The notes under the pieces were generated by a model. The model worked only from the letters and a program-made list of their open reading frames with translations, searched no databases and was not told where the DNA came from. Below are positions 1 through 10,650 of a stretch of 64,000 nt of DNA, piece after piece; positions within the stretch are counted from its first letter, which is position 1; each line of letters opens with the position of its first letter. The position numbers and the translations under genes are program-made. The stretch is from Clytia hemisphaerica (taxonomy: Eukaryota > Cnidaria > Hydrozoa > Leptothecata > Clytiidae): positions 558,001-622,000 of the forward strand of contig CACVBU010000485.1 in the NCBI GenBank assembly GCA_902728285.1, in the 5' to 3' direction.

Positions 1-212
1 TAAAACTCACAACATAGCACTAGACTTTTTTTACAAATTAACTCACGAGCAATGCTTACCTCGTTTTCAAAATATAGCTATGGTAATTGATTCCCTGAAT
101 AATTTACATGAAGTTTGTTCACTCTATTTATAAAAGTATCACTTGAAGACTCAAGGGATTTGATAGCCATGTTAATGGTTTCAAATTGAGGCAGTCGTTG
201 CACTCAAAATAA

Positions 213-527
213 TTTATACACCCCCTTCTCACAGACCCACTGGGAACCCTGCCAACTGGAAAAATTGGCCAAAATATCGTCCCCGGTGAAAAATTATCCT
301 CCTACTTTTGTCCCCACTGAAAATGATTAAATAAACCAATCCTTGCTGCAGAATATTATGCTATTTTTCCATCCCTACTGAATTTTTCTGACTTGAAAAA
401 AAAAAAATTGAAATCCCCTGCCATAAAACATAAGGGAATATAAATCCCCATCGAGTTTCGGTCCGTTTATTTTATCCCCACTTGCTGAAAAAATCCTATC
501 GGGTCTGTGAGCAGGGGGTATATTTAT
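213..527. mobile_element. MITE, family M1 copy 1 (TIR about 28 bp)
   Basis: The ends are inverted copies of each other: CACAGACCCAC with a C-run at 221-240 pairs with GGGTCTGTGAGCAGGGGG at 501-518, and both are flanked by ATTTATA-like bases. The interior is non-coding and rich in short 'tcccc(a/c)' motifs. A second copy with the same ends lies at 12132-12425. No target-site duplication is evident. Superfamily not assigned. Confidence 0.75.
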
Positions 528-1532
528 GAAAAGACCTATTAGAATATTTGAACCTCATTTATTTCAAATATATGCAAAGATCGTGGACAAAATATTTGGG
601 ACAAAGGGAATTTCCCTGCGAAATTTTAACACCACAAATGACTTTTAAGCAAGTTAAACTACAGTTGGGGAAAGTAGAGTTTTAACTCTGAGTTTTAACA
701 TGAGACTTTAGTCTTCGAACCTTAGGATTTTAGGGTTTAAAAGCTCAAATTTGCTCATAAAAAGGAATGAGATTTAATGATAGCAGTCGATTATTACGAC
801 AACAAACACTGTGAAAATTTCGATAGAAGTTTGGACAGTACATTGAAGTGAAACATTTCGATACTTTCTTTGGGTATTTCCACCTTCAAATAATTCTAGA
901 CGAATTGAGAGGAGAAGATTCCATTAGGGTGATTTTTTGAAAGAAAAGTTCTACTGGGGTGCGTTAGAATCATTTTGATTTTGTTATGTATGAATATTTC
1001 AAACATTTTCAGTGGGGCAACAAAATTCCAGAGGGACCAAATGATTTGTCCAATGAGTCAAATGGACTTTTTTAGAAGAGTTTTTACAGAGATGACAGTG
1101 AGGTCAACAGAGGCAGGAGTGTACCGATATCATCGTCTAATTTTTGACCTAATTGATTCTATTTTTCATATTTTGTAGGGCCAGGAACTACTTCAAATGA
1201 TTAATGCGCATTCATAAACTATAAGATGATAAGCATGACGATGAGAAAAGGTATCAACGAGTTTCTTAGCCTTTCGATAGTCGCTCATTAAAAACACCAA
1301 TCCAATAAGAGTTGAAATCTTCAAACTTCGATTCTGGACCTTATAGTCGGTTTCAGGTAAAAACTTTAGCAACAACGGGGACATTTTGGCTGAAAACATA
1401 GCATTATTCTGAGCTGTCCTGTCCTGGCATTTTACGGAATGTTTATTTATACCTATTGGGACCTCTATGGGTCAATTCAAGGATTAGATTTGTTGTTGAT
1501 GATTTGAGATGTTATGCAGTGAAGCTTCGGGT
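528..1532. other. Intergenic stretch, no gene seen
   Basis: AT-rich DNA with only short open frames that lack splice context or recognisable motifs. No strong repeat structure was seen. Confidence 0.5.
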
Positions 1533-1923
1533 CCCGGAGGGGGGGGGTAATTAGGCAAAAATGGATGATGGGTATGTGCGGACAGGTACGGATCGGTTAT
1601 TTCACCTTTCAAAGTCTCTCTAATGGTTGGAAAAAATCAGAAAGTTTTAAATTAGGGTCTCTCTCTAAGGGTCGGAAAATTCAGGATGTTTAGGAAATTT
1701 TTTGATTTCCAGAGAAAAAATTGTAATAAAGTCTCTTTAAGGGTATGACTTTTTTCAAAAATCAAAAATAAAATTGTAATAAAATCTCTCTAAGGGTATG
1801 ACTTTTTTCAAAAATCGAAAAAAAAATTTCTTTTCAGCAAAAATTAGTCCCTCTGAGGGTCAGTTTTTGGAGGTCCTGGTCCGCACATACTCCTCATTCG
1901 CCAACCCTAGTACCCTCCCCGGG
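1533..1923. mobile_element. G-tract MITE, family M2 (8-bp TSD)
   Basis: Starts CCCGGAGGGGGGGGG and ends with its inverted counterpart CCCTCCCCGGG. It is flanked by CTTCGGGT (1525-1532) and CCTCGGGT (1924-1931), an 8-bp target duplication with one mismatch. The interior carries a repeated 'tctctctaagggt' motif. The same family with 8-bp duplications recurs at 11388, 17261 and 58513. An 8-bp duplication fits the hAT superfamily; that assignment is inferred. Confidence 0.85.
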
Positions 1924-1983
1924 CCTCGGGTTGATGTTATTAAAGTCTATTTCAAATTAGCTGGCAGTCTTTTTTCAAACCTC

Positions 1984-2330
1984 AATAACTTTTGATAGAA
2001 TTTGAATTAAGTAGCGATTTTGTGCTCATTGAAAAGACAAACAGGAGTGGAATATTGTCATGAAGAAAAAACTCAAAAAAGATCGGAAAATGAAGATTGA
2101 AAATGAAGATGAAGAAAACCAACTTCTTCAATAATCGTGCTATAATTATCATTTTCACACGAGCGGTTTTTTTTTATCTTAGAATATCATTCATGGGAAA
2201 AAAATTTTTTAAATAATCTATTCCATCGAAAGATATAGTCCAAAGTTCATCAATGGTTGACTTCAAAAATCATCAAAAATCAACAAAAAGAGCCCTTTTT
2301 TAAGTCAACCAGGGCATAGTTTTAAGCTGT
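1984..2330. repeat. Dispersed repeat related to 8163-8705
   Basis: The stretch 'aacttttgatagaatt' followed by a 'gtggaatatt' motif (1986-2056) is repeated in inverted orientation near 8630-8705 and as a diverged direct copy near 8190-8265. No coding content. Confidence 0.5.
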
Positions 2331-2344
2331 ATCCTTTGATTGAA

Positions 2345-2390
2345 TCATAGTATAAGACAGCCGCAGCTTTCTTATACTATGATTGAATGA
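2345..2390. repeat. Short hairpin
   Basis: ATCATAGTATAAGA and TCTTATACTATGAT are perfect inverted copies separated by a 12-nt loop (cagccgcagctt). It may be the remnant of a very small foldback element. No gene is nearby. Confidence 0.6.
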
Positions 2391-2579
2391 ATATTTTTTT
2401 TAATCTTTTTCTGCATTTATGACGCTCTAAGATTGGAGGAGAGTCTCTGATACATAAATGAAGATCATAGCAATAGACTTTAATGGTTGTTTAATTCAGA
2501 AAGAGCAATCAAAAATTATAATACAATACTTTGAAATTATTTGTATTCATTGTCTACCTAACATTAAAGGTATAAATTA

Positions 2580-3186
2580 CTAATTGTAGGTGAGTCGTGC
2601 ACGTGGGAACACGGTAGCACACAAATAGTTATCACGCCATGTATGACCCAACGGTTCTGATGGTTCAATCCATTGTATGCAATGTTTTCCAGGGATTGGT
2701 CCAGCCATTGACCATTCGAAAATGAAGGGGCTGTGATGTGGAACGCATAGATAGTTATCTCGCCATGTGTGTTTGGCTGGTGAGCTGAACTCGATGATTT
2801 GTGTGCATCTCATGCCAGAGATTGGACCTGTTGTGAGATGAAGAAATAATTACAATGTTTTCGCAAAATTTATCCCTTTTGTTCATATAAAACAAAAGAA
2901 GAAACTTAGCGTAGAATATTTCACAATACATTTGAAAAAATTTGCATCACTTACCAGCGTAACTCCATCTCATACCACTTGCAATGTAGGCTGGTCCTGT
3001 TCGCTCGCAAAAGTAATTGTCCGCCCATGTGTATGGATCTGATGGTTCCAAAATTCCTGTGCATCTCCAGCCATTACCAAGATGTCCTGCATATGACCAT
3101 CGAAATTCACGAGGCCAGTGTGGATATCTTGGGCATTGCCCGTATGTTAGACCAAGAAGGCCAAAAATTAAGAGTAACTTGATCAT
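2580..3186 (-). CDS. Secreted triple Trp/Cys-repeat protein, copy 1
   Basis: Two exons read on the minus strand: 3186-2955 (232 nt) and 2827-2580 (248 nt). They are joined across a 127-bp intron with GTAAGT donor and CACAACAG acceptor, giving 159 residues. Residues 1-16 (MIKLLLIFGLLGLTYG) are a clear signal peptide with likely cleavage before QCP. The mature part holds three repeats (about 29-60, 73-105, 115-147), each with W-S-x-A-G near the start, an internal Cys, and a closing TW-x-DNY-(F/L)-C. The Cys residues are 18, 42, 60, 85, 105, 127 and 147, so each repeat probably closes one disulfide. I do not recognise the family. A small extracellular lectin-like or defence protein is possible, but nothing here proves it. 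A TATA box lies about 95 bp upstream, and a sister gene diverges from it at 5028. Confidence 0.85.
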
Positions 3187-3280
3187 TTTGTCAACTGTTG
3201 TTTTTTGAATGAATTATCTTCTTTTGAAGCTGAATGTCTTTTGGTAGTTGTTTGATTTTTTTTTCAAAGTTTTGAGGACC

Positions 3281-3290
3281 TTATATATGA
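3281..3290 (-). promoter_or_regulatory. TATA box of secreted-repeat gene copy 1
   Basis: TCATATATAA on the minus strand lies about 95 bp upstream of the ATG. Copy 2 has a TATA box at the same distance, which supports both. Confidence 0.6.
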
Positions 3291-3819
3291 GATATTGCCA
3301 TTAGGAGATCTACCCCCTAGTTTTCTTCAATTTGTTGATTTGAATTGTACCTTTTTACTTACGTGACAAGGGGGTTTATAGCTTTACATCATTATCTTTT
3401 TTTTTGAGACCGCATGGAATGATATAAAAAGTATCAATTAGCTCCTTCAGTTTAGAAATTAGCTGATTTGTTTCTCAGAATTATCATAGGATGTAGAAAC
3501 AGCATGCTTGAGGGGGATTTAAGAGAACGCAAGATTTAGAAACAGAAACTTTGCTTATTAATTACATGACCAATTAACAGAATACGTCACTTCACAATTC
3601 ACAAAACGTCCATTAAAAGTCCATTGAACATTCATAATGACGTGACTTCTATCCTCCAGTAGCTTTTGGACACTGAAAGTTTCAAGCTTAACGTGTCTAA
3701 ATCCTAATTTTTGAAGAAGTAAAGGCGAATTTCGCTTAAATCACTCTAGTTTACTGGTGGCTGTTTCTTCGTTTCTCTCCTTAGAATTCTCTCTATGTTA
3801 AATACTATGGCACTCTAAT

Positions 3820-4245
3820 TTGTCTAACACTCTCAAACTTCAAACGCCCTTTAAAAGTCGCGTCAAGACCATTCTTCTATATGGCACCGAGATTTTGACC
3901 ATGACAAAAACCATGCTGAAGAGCCTTGATGGCTGTTCTACGTTATACAAACCTTTTAAAAAAAAGTTCAGAATCTTGATTGGCGCAACCACCCAACCAC
4001 TCAAGAGATCTATCATGGAATTCCACGAATTTATTCTGTCTTGACCAGTAGGATGCTTTCTTTCTCAGGTCACTGTTTCTGTGCAGAAAATGAAATTAGA
4101 TCTGAGATCCTACTTTGGTGTCCTGCTGGCCCTAGGCGCTCCAGAAAGTGCACATTTCTTGATATTTTAAAACGGGAAACATGGCTAGACATTGAGGAAT
4201 TGGGTACTACATATGCTGGGTTATTGTTTGTTTCCAACCAAGATC
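3820..4245 (+). pseudogene. Decayed LINE reverse-transcriptase C-terminal fragment
   Basis: The open frame at 3820-4044 contains ILLYGTEILTMTKTMLKSLDGC. A shifted frame (4041-4240) continues with a MLSFSGHCFCAENEI segment followed by LLWCPAGPRRSRK. From general knowledge, 'LLYG-E-W-LTK-L-LDGCYTR' followed by 'R-L-F-GHC-R' and 'LLW-P-GRRSRG' is the post-RT region of common metazoan non-LTR elements. The frame break, missing RT core and lack of ends show it is a dead fragment, sitting in the spacer of the inverted gene pair. Confidence 0.65.
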
Positions 4246-4262
4246 CATTTACACCTAGATCG

Positions 4263-4276
4263 ACCCCCCCCCCCGG
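4263..4276. repeat. Isolated C-tract/CCCGGG, possible G-tract MITE end
   Basis: A 12-C run followed by GGG resembles one end of the CCCGGGGGG family (see 1533 and 11388), but no partner end is visible. Confidence 0.3.
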
Positions 4277-4932
4277 GAAGAATCGGCTTTATATTTATTG
4301 TCCAGCCTAATACTCTCCAATAAAAATTCTTCTCGGACAAAGATACTGGTAAATTTTATTGAATGGTTGCAAGAACGTTCTCAACAAAAATGAAAAACTG
4401 AGAAATCTTATATCTGGTTTTCAACAATGATATGAAAAAGACAATGATGGTCGAAATGTTGAAAATCTGAAAGAATACTCAAAATTCAGGGGTGAAGTTC
4501 TTCCTCGAAGGGTTAAATTGTAATCACTATTTACCATAATCTACCAAGTTGTTTTCCGGGAAGAGAGGAGAATTGTTCATAAAAAGTCAGGGAAAATAAC
4601 TTTAAAGAAGGCTTGGAATTATCTAGATATATTTCAGTTTGGGTCAAGCGCAACAATAATAATTGGCTGTTAGCTTCCTGAAAGATTAGTTTATGTTGCT
4701 AAATACTTTCCCCTTATCCCTAATGAGGTACCTCACTCAAGCATGTGGTTTCTGTAATTAATGTTATTAAAAGATTGGCTCATCTCCAAAAGAGCTAATA
4801 GTTACTATTTTATCATTCCATGCGTTTTCAAACGGAAATCCAAAAGAACCCCGAGATTACCCCCTGATCATATACAAAATAAGAATACATTCAACTAGAA
4901 AATCAGGGGGTTTGCCTTACAATGTCAATATT

Positions 4933-4943
4933 GTATATAAAAG
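4933..4943 (+). promoter_or_regulatory. TATA box of secreted-repeat gene copy 2
   Basis: GTATATAAAAG lies about 95 bp upstream of the ATG at 5028, mirroring the TATA placement of copy 1. Confidence 0.7.
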
Positions 4944-5027
4944 ATCCTTGCAAACTCAAACATCAGGCAATAATCAAAAGACAACTTCAAAAGAAGATAA
5001 TTCATTAAAAAAACAACAATTGACAAA

Positions 5028-5648
5028 ATGATCAAGTTACTTTTAATCTTTGGCCTTCTTGGTCTAACATACGGGCAATGCCCAAGATATCCACACTGGC
5101 CAAGTGAATTTCGTTGGTCATATGCAGGACATCTTGGTAATGGCTGGAGATGCACAAGAATTTTGGAACCATCAGATCCATACACATGGGAGGACAATTA
5201 CTTTTGCGAGCGAACAGGACCAGCCTACATTGCCAGTGGTATGAGATGGAGTTACGCTGGTAAGTGATGTAACGTTTTTCATCGTTGGACGTTTTTCGGA
5301 CCTCACCTTAGTTTCTTTGGAATCTCAGACTTTTACTAACTTCCTGTTAGCAACAGAAAATATTCTTTGAAAAATTGATAAGTATTTCATCTCACAACAG
5401 GTCCAATCTCTGGCATGAGATGCACACGAATCATCGAGTTCAGCTCACCAGCCAAACACACATGGCGAGATAACTACCTATGCGTTCCACATCACAGCCC
5501 CTTCCTTTTTGAATGGTCGATGGCTGGACCAATCCCTGGAAAACATTGCATACAATGGATTGAACCATCAGAACCGTTGGGTCATACATGGCGTGATAAC
5601 TATTTGTGCGGTACCGTGTTCCCACGTGCACGACTCACCTACAATTAA
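5028..5648 (+). CDS. Secreted triple Trp/Cys-repeat protein, copy 2
   Basis: Exons 5028-5259 and 5401-5648 have the same lengths and phase-1 junction (G|GT) as copy 1 and also give 159 residues. The same 16-residue signal peptide and three Trp/Cys repeats are present. It differs from copy 1 at six residues (26 R/S, 44 G/R, 55 A/E, 87 Q/R, 113 I/L, 148 A/G), and all seven Cys are kept. The 141-bp intron has diverged from the 127-bp intron of copy 1 except at its ends, whereas the exons are about 97% identical by eye. That points to selection on the protein or to exon-level gene conversion. The protein is probably secreted; its function is unknown. A poly(A) signal follows at 5694. Confidence 0.87.
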
Positions 5649-5693
5649 TTTATTAACTGAAATTGAAATTTGAAATAGACCATTTGATTACAA

Positions 5694-5699
5694 TAAATG
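5694..5699 (+). terminator. Poly(A) signal of secreted-repeat gene copy 2
   Basis: AATAAA (in 'attacaataaatgc') lies about 45 bp downstream of the stop codon, a normal distance for a short 3' UTR. Confidence 0.55.
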
Positions 5700-5719
5700 C
5701 AAAATCTTAATTTGATGTT

Positions 5720-6650
5720 TTAACACTTAGCACTTAGGCACTCTCCAATGGCCGCGTAAGGTTTTGCCCCCTTACATAAATGTTTTTTTTTAGGTTTTTT
5801 CGAAGCGCTTTGATATAGATAAAGAAAAAGGGCTTGGTCAGATGGTCCAACTTTCCCCAGAATTGAAGACCTTCGAGACAATCTCAGTTTATCCCCATTT
5901 TGATGCCCTCGTATGGAATGGTTACGTCCTCAGATCCTAAAGGTCTTAAGTCTAGCGTTGAAACTCATGCCTAAACCTCTACCGCTCCTACGTAAATTAG
6001 AGCGCCTCTATATTGATTATGGCTATAGGGTGTCGTGGAAATTTCCCTTTTTTCTCAAAAATTAGGAGCTTGATTGTACGAGAAGTTATTCACGTTCTTA
6101 TTTTTGTGATGTCATCAAGATCATGAAAATTAGTTAAATAATTACAGTAGTTTTTTTTTAAGTTTTCGATTTTAGAGTAGGACCATCTGACCGCGTCCCA
6201 TCTCATTTTTTATGTCGAAACACTAAAAAAAAAACACATTCGCGTTAAGGGGCGGCACCTCATGTGACCAATGGGGAGTGCCTTTAGCTTTAATCTCCAT
6301 TCCATACTTTTTGATTTCAAAGAAATCGACATACTTTAGGCGTACAAACTCTCTCGGGTAGAAACTTTCAGGTTGAAAAATCGCGAAATTTACGCCATAT
6401 AATTTCGCGAATTTGACTAAAAAGTTTGTACTCCTGTAGTGTGCGTAATAAAGAGTTTTCTGGAAAGTGGGTGCTTTTCCTTTTTCAGAAACTTATCAAC
6501 ACACTTTTGCATCATATCAAAAAATTATACACCGTTGAAAATATATTCTCGAGGAAAATTATCTAAAGTAGCAGAATGGGCAGTGGGATTCTTTTGTAAA
6601 AAAATGGTCGTATGGGAAAAGTCCGATAGAGTTGAGGAGCAAACTTTTAT
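5720..6650. other. Intergenic stretch with one hairpin
   Basis: No convincing coding sequence. At 6381-6410, TCGCGAAATT and AATTTCGCGA form a perfect 10-bp stem with a 10-nt loop. Confidence 0.45.
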
Positions 6651-6655
6651 CTGTA

Positions 6656-6955
6656 CAGGGTGTCCCTAATTAAAGTATCGAGTTTGAACATGCGATTGAG
6701 TAGAAAAGTTTGTGTGTGTTATCGCTAAAATATAAGAACGTTCTCCATCACACAGGCTTATTAGAAAAGGTAGTTACAACGTATAAATTAATCGTAATGA
6801 CAAAGAAAAAAGAGGGAGAGCTTAAAATACAATTTTGTGAACGCGCACTTAAAACTTTCTACTCATAGTTATAACAAATCTGATGCAAATACAGGGTGTC
6901 CCTAATTAAAGTATCGAGTCGAAACACAACTATGAGTAGAAAGTTTTATAATATA
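6656..6955. repeat. Paired ACAGGGTGTCCC repeats with internal hairpin
   Basis: The 28-bp block ACAGGGTGTCCC-taattaaagtatcgag occurs twice in direct orientation (6656-6683 and 6892-6919). An inverted pair (AAAACTTTCTACTCATAGTT at about 6850 and its complement at about 6928-6950) flanks the second block. ACAGGGTGTCCC resembles Tc1/mariner-type ends, but no transposase is seen. Confidence 0.55.
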
Positions 6956-6969
6956 TAAATTGTAAAATT

Positions 6970-8160
6970 ACTTATTGACTGTCGGCGCAGCAGAGATTTT
7001 CATGCTAAATTTTTGTTCAGTCGGGACAAACAAAATTTCTTGAGGAAACGAAGATGTAGTCATTGAACCCGACTACTAAACCTCTCCGATGGTATATTGG
7101 TCCGCCTCTTTAGAGCTTTAGCGTGGGTGGCCGCCAATACGCTATCAGAATATCAGATAAATTTTCAGATAGCGAGTCGGTATGTCTGATCAAGAATTTA
7201 TTATACACTGGATATACAAGTAACAGATTTTTGCCGATTTCTCGTGTACTAGCTATGTCCGCAGTAATGATATTATTGTTCACTTTCCTTCCCTCATTAA
7301 ATGTTTTTTCGAAGCATTTTTATTGCATTCCTTATCGAAAACCACTCATCCAATTCCCAAAAGAGACTTAAAACTTTCCTGTGAGAGTCAGATTCTTCCA
7401 CTTAATTGATAATTATAAGTCGTTATGACGTTTCAAGCTGTGAGAAAGATGCAAAAGACGTGTTGTGTATAAGAAATTGAATGTTGACACCGGAAATTTT
7501 CAAACTTCAACCTCAAAAAAACGACCTTGTCACCACGTGCCTCCAAAGGATTGTCATACCACAGTGGAGCCAAGACACTCAAGTCTTATGTATGCTAATT
7601 TCAGCTCTCCTGGGGACAGTCTTGGAAAGATATTTCCAATTGAAAATTTCGTGTCACTATCAGCATTTTATTTGAATTTCTTGTCTGATGATGATTTTCT
7701 CACACCAGATTTCACAAATATGTATATCCAGCTTGGTATGCTAGCCTTTACTTTCAAACTTTTTTTTCTGCAAATGTACAAAAAGAAAGAGCTAGAGAAC
7801 TTTTTTAAAATAAGACTGATAAACATTTTTTTAAATCCGACATCTTTGAGCCGCCATGACAGTTGTCCTTTGCGGACAAAGCTTGAACATCAATTGTTTT
7901 CTAAAACAATGAAAATACAATGATCGCCCTCCATCGTTTTATGAGTCGTTTATCCAATGTATAATAAATCTTTGGTCTGATTATGGAAAAAATTCATTCT
8001 CTTGAAGGGTTGATTTTTAAACTTTGGCTCGGACATACGTCACGTTACCTTGCAAACTTAGTTTAGTACATCCCCAGGAATTATGGAAAGATATGCAGGT
8101 TATGTCTCTGAGATGACACTCTTCCATTGAATCGTTTCTACCTTTGTTAAAGTCTGTTCA
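6970..8160. other. Gene-poor stretch; weak 152-codon open frame
   Basis: A plus-strand frame at 7465-7923 is open for 152 codons, but it shows no motif, domain or splice logic, and its sequence reads like chance translation of AT-rich DNA. I do not call it a gene. Nothing else was seen. Confidence 0.4.
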
Positions 8161-8162
8161 CA

Positions 8163-8705
8163 ATATGAGTGTGCACTCTTTTTTCTTTTACCTATAACTT
8201 TTGAAGGAATTCTTCAATCTTTTTAAATTTGGTGTCGTTGGAAAGATATTTGTGAGTGGAACAATTTGAAATAAAAAATTTTTTAAAGAAATTCCAAAAA
8301 CGAAGATGAAAATAAAGAAGAAAAATCAAGATTCCTTGTAGAGAAATTTCACTTAAATATTTATTCAATATAAAGTTATGATACTAAAGTCTGTCTCAAA
8401 ATAATTCGAACGAATTTTGTTGTTTTTTATTACTTTATAGAGTCAACCAGCAATAAACTTTTGATTGAATGAATGTTTTTGAAAATTTTTTTCACAGTGA
8501 TGATGATCTAAGATTGTTGAATCACTCCTATGAAAATGGTAACTATACCACATTTCTAAAAGAAGTTGTATTTTTTCTTCTTCATTTTTCATTTTCATTT
8601 TTCTTTTTTTTTCCAAATATTTTACTAGATAATATTCCACTCACAATTATCTTTTTAAAGCACAGAATTGCTATCTAATTGGAATTCTATCAAAAGTTAG
8701 AGCCT
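8163..8705. mobile_element. Long-TIR (foldback-like) element, related to 1984-2330
   Basis: The left part (8190-8265: 'aacttttgaaggaattc' followed by 'gtgagtggaac') is an inverted, diverged copy of the right part (8625-8703, whose complement reads 'aacttttgatagaattc' followed by 'gtgagtggaat'). The non-coding interior contains A/T runs. No target duplication could be identified. Confidence 0.55.
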
Positions 8706-8948
8706 TTTTTTGTCTCTTATAAACGTCAATCAGCTTATAACTTTGTTTGATATCTTTCGACTGATACACCTAAATAACCATTTCCATCCGATATACAAAT
8801 TAAAATATGGAAATACACGGTATGCCATCACGCCTCTAAATAATACGAGGCAAGTGATGTTCGTGACGTAATTGCCCCCGCAGGAGCGCAGCGACGAGGA
8901 GGCACTTATAGTTTCACGCATAGATATTGGACTGGAATCTCGAATTTT

Positions 8949-8974
8949 TGCGTTTTTTGTTTTGTTTTGTTTTG
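8949..8974. repeat. (TTTTG)n microsatellite
   Basis: Four to five successive TTTTG/TTTG units, ending TTTTGTCGCG. Confidence 0.8.
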
Positions 8975-9997
8975 TCGCGCAAGCCTACCCGTAGTTAGTC
9001 TCTTCCGTAAATGTTCGGTTTTTTTTCCGGGACGGCAGTTGCTAGCCTAAAAACTTGTTCTTTATAATAGCAAGCGCCGTGGGCATTTTACTCAGCTTTC
9101 GACAGTAGATTCTATTCCGCTTGTAGAATTTTGCCCGATTGGTCAACATGCAGGAAATGGAATGAAGAAGTTTCTGGAAGTTTTTTTAAATTCAAGCTCT
9201 CGTCAAAATACTTATACGCATTTACTTTTAGACAGGAGACCCGTCGTGTGTTTTTTTATAAATTGATGTACACAAGACGGGTTCGAGCTGTGAGTCCAAT
9301 ATTGGACTCACATTTTTTACAGTGGGAAATTCGAATTTAGCGCTGTCCTCACTTACTAAAATAAAAACCAAATTTCGAAAGTTGCGCTTTCTCTAAGAAA
9401 GTGTGACCAGTAAAAGAATAACAAAATTTGATTGGCTATGTTTTCAACCGTTATTAGGATCTGAGAAATTCAAATTCTCAGCCCGTACCATGCTATACAT
9501 TTCGCCATCAGTTTATCAAAGAAAAAATCATAGCATGGATTCCCAGGCTTTACTTTTGACTTTCGGAATATCTCCTTCGGAATGTCTTAGACATTCAGGA
9601 GATTGATTCATTTTTCGACCCAAACAGTTTGTCCCCAATAATGAACAATGATTAGAATTATAATAGTAGAACAATGATTGAATATGGACAAAAAGTGATT
9701 ATTGTTGGTGGTTGAATTGGCAACGAAATTCCACTGTAACTAAATTTATTCGACAATCGTCATTCAACATTCTCTACTCCCAACAAGAATGCTTAAAGAT
9801 CCTGTGTTATGGTACTTCGACAGTAAGTACAAATATTTTTTTCTTTGTGTACTTTTATAAGACTTGCTTTTATTAATCTTTTATGTTTAGCCTGTGTTCT
9901 TGTTGATACTTACCAGGCACTATTTGGGAAATTATTATCAAAGATTGAAAGAAACTTTTGTGAACAATTTTTGAGGAAATTTCAGTACACTCACCAT
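8975..9997. other. Intergenic stretch with small palindromes
   Basis: At 9239-9325, GACCCGTCGTGTG pairs with CACAAGACGGGTTC, and GTGAGTCCAATATTGGACTCAC is a self-complementary sequence. These may be a tiny foldback element. A GGGTTCGA here is not part of a tRNA fold. No gene seen. Confidence 0.4.
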
Positions 9998-10585
9998 ATA
10001 GGCGGTCATCGAAAAATTGTTCTATTCGCGTCACCCGCCCGCATCAAATTTTCTGCTGATTTTCCGGTGCGGAGCATTGAGTTTCAAGCCGAAGGCTAGA
10101 GGTCAATCTCCTTGGTAGGATTTGAAGCCAACAAATCCTACCAAAGTTGCGCGGCCTTGAGCGACCCGCCTGGTTTTTACACAAATGACAGATTGAAACT
10201 AAAATTTACCGCTTCATTTTGAAAAATATATCACTCGAAAACAAAGGAATTGCTAGATTCAATCCGTCATCAAAAATACGGCGCATATTTTAAGGCTTCA
10301 ATTTTTCTTGCCTGAGAAAGGTTAGAGATTGACCTCTAGCCTTCGGCTTGAAACTCAATGGTGCGGAGATGCGGAAAAAATCTGGGAAAAGCAATTTGTT
10401 CTTTTAAATTATAGCTTTTTTCTCAATTGCTCTGACGACCATCGAAAAATTGTTTTGCGTTACCACCCACCCCTGAGTTACTGGCGTCATAAAAAACCAA
10501 AAAACCCGGGAATGTTTTTGACCGCCCGCATACATTTTTAACACCCGTTGCAACGCGAACAGAGCATTTTTTCGATGACCGCCAT
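9998..10585. mobile_element. MITE (TIR GGCGGTCATCG) hosting a nested element
   Basis: Outer ends GGCGGTCATCGAAAAA (10001-10016) and TTTTTCGATGACCGCC (10568-10583) are inverted copies flanked by AT-rich ATAT. A second internal 'gaccatcgaaaaattgtt' lies at 10437. The element is interrupted by the MITE at 10075-10360. Confidence 0.8.
10075..10360. mobile_element. hAT-like MITE with perfect 8-bp TSD, nested
   Basis: TIRs of about 36 bp (CATTGAGTTTCAAGCC at the left, GGCTTGAAACTCAATG at the right) are bounded by identical GTGCGGAG octamers at 10067-10074 and 10361-10368. The 8-bp duplication supports hAT-type transposition. It inserted into the element at 9998-10585, so it is the younger of the two. 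Confidence 0.9.
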
Positions 10586-10650
10586 ATCATCTAATTTCAT
10601 GATTCTTATTTTCCCTTTAAGCTTTTTATGAATGAGGATTCGTTTACATT

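Larger units (their letters stand above)
2580..5648. repeat. Inverted duplication carrying the secreted-repeat gene pair
   Basis: The arms are about 2580-3560 and 4690-5648. Besides the exons, paired blocks include TTCAAAAGAAGATAATTCAT just 5' of both genes, GCATGGAATGAT (3411 and, inverted, near 4815-4826), and an AGCATGCTTGAG-like block (about 3500 and, inverted, about 4735). The 1.1-kb centre is unpaired and contains a LINE remnant. Similarity is highest in exons and patchy outside, so the duplication is not recent. Confidence 0.75.

Noticed and set aside
7465..7923. 152-codon frame
   Set aside because: No motif, no splice context, AT-driven composition; kept only as a note.
9270..9285. 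tRNA box-B-like GGGTTCGA
   Set aside because: No cloverleaf could be built around it; part of a palindrome.
9845..10099. 84-codon frame
   Set aside because: Crosses the boundary of two MITEs; chance.
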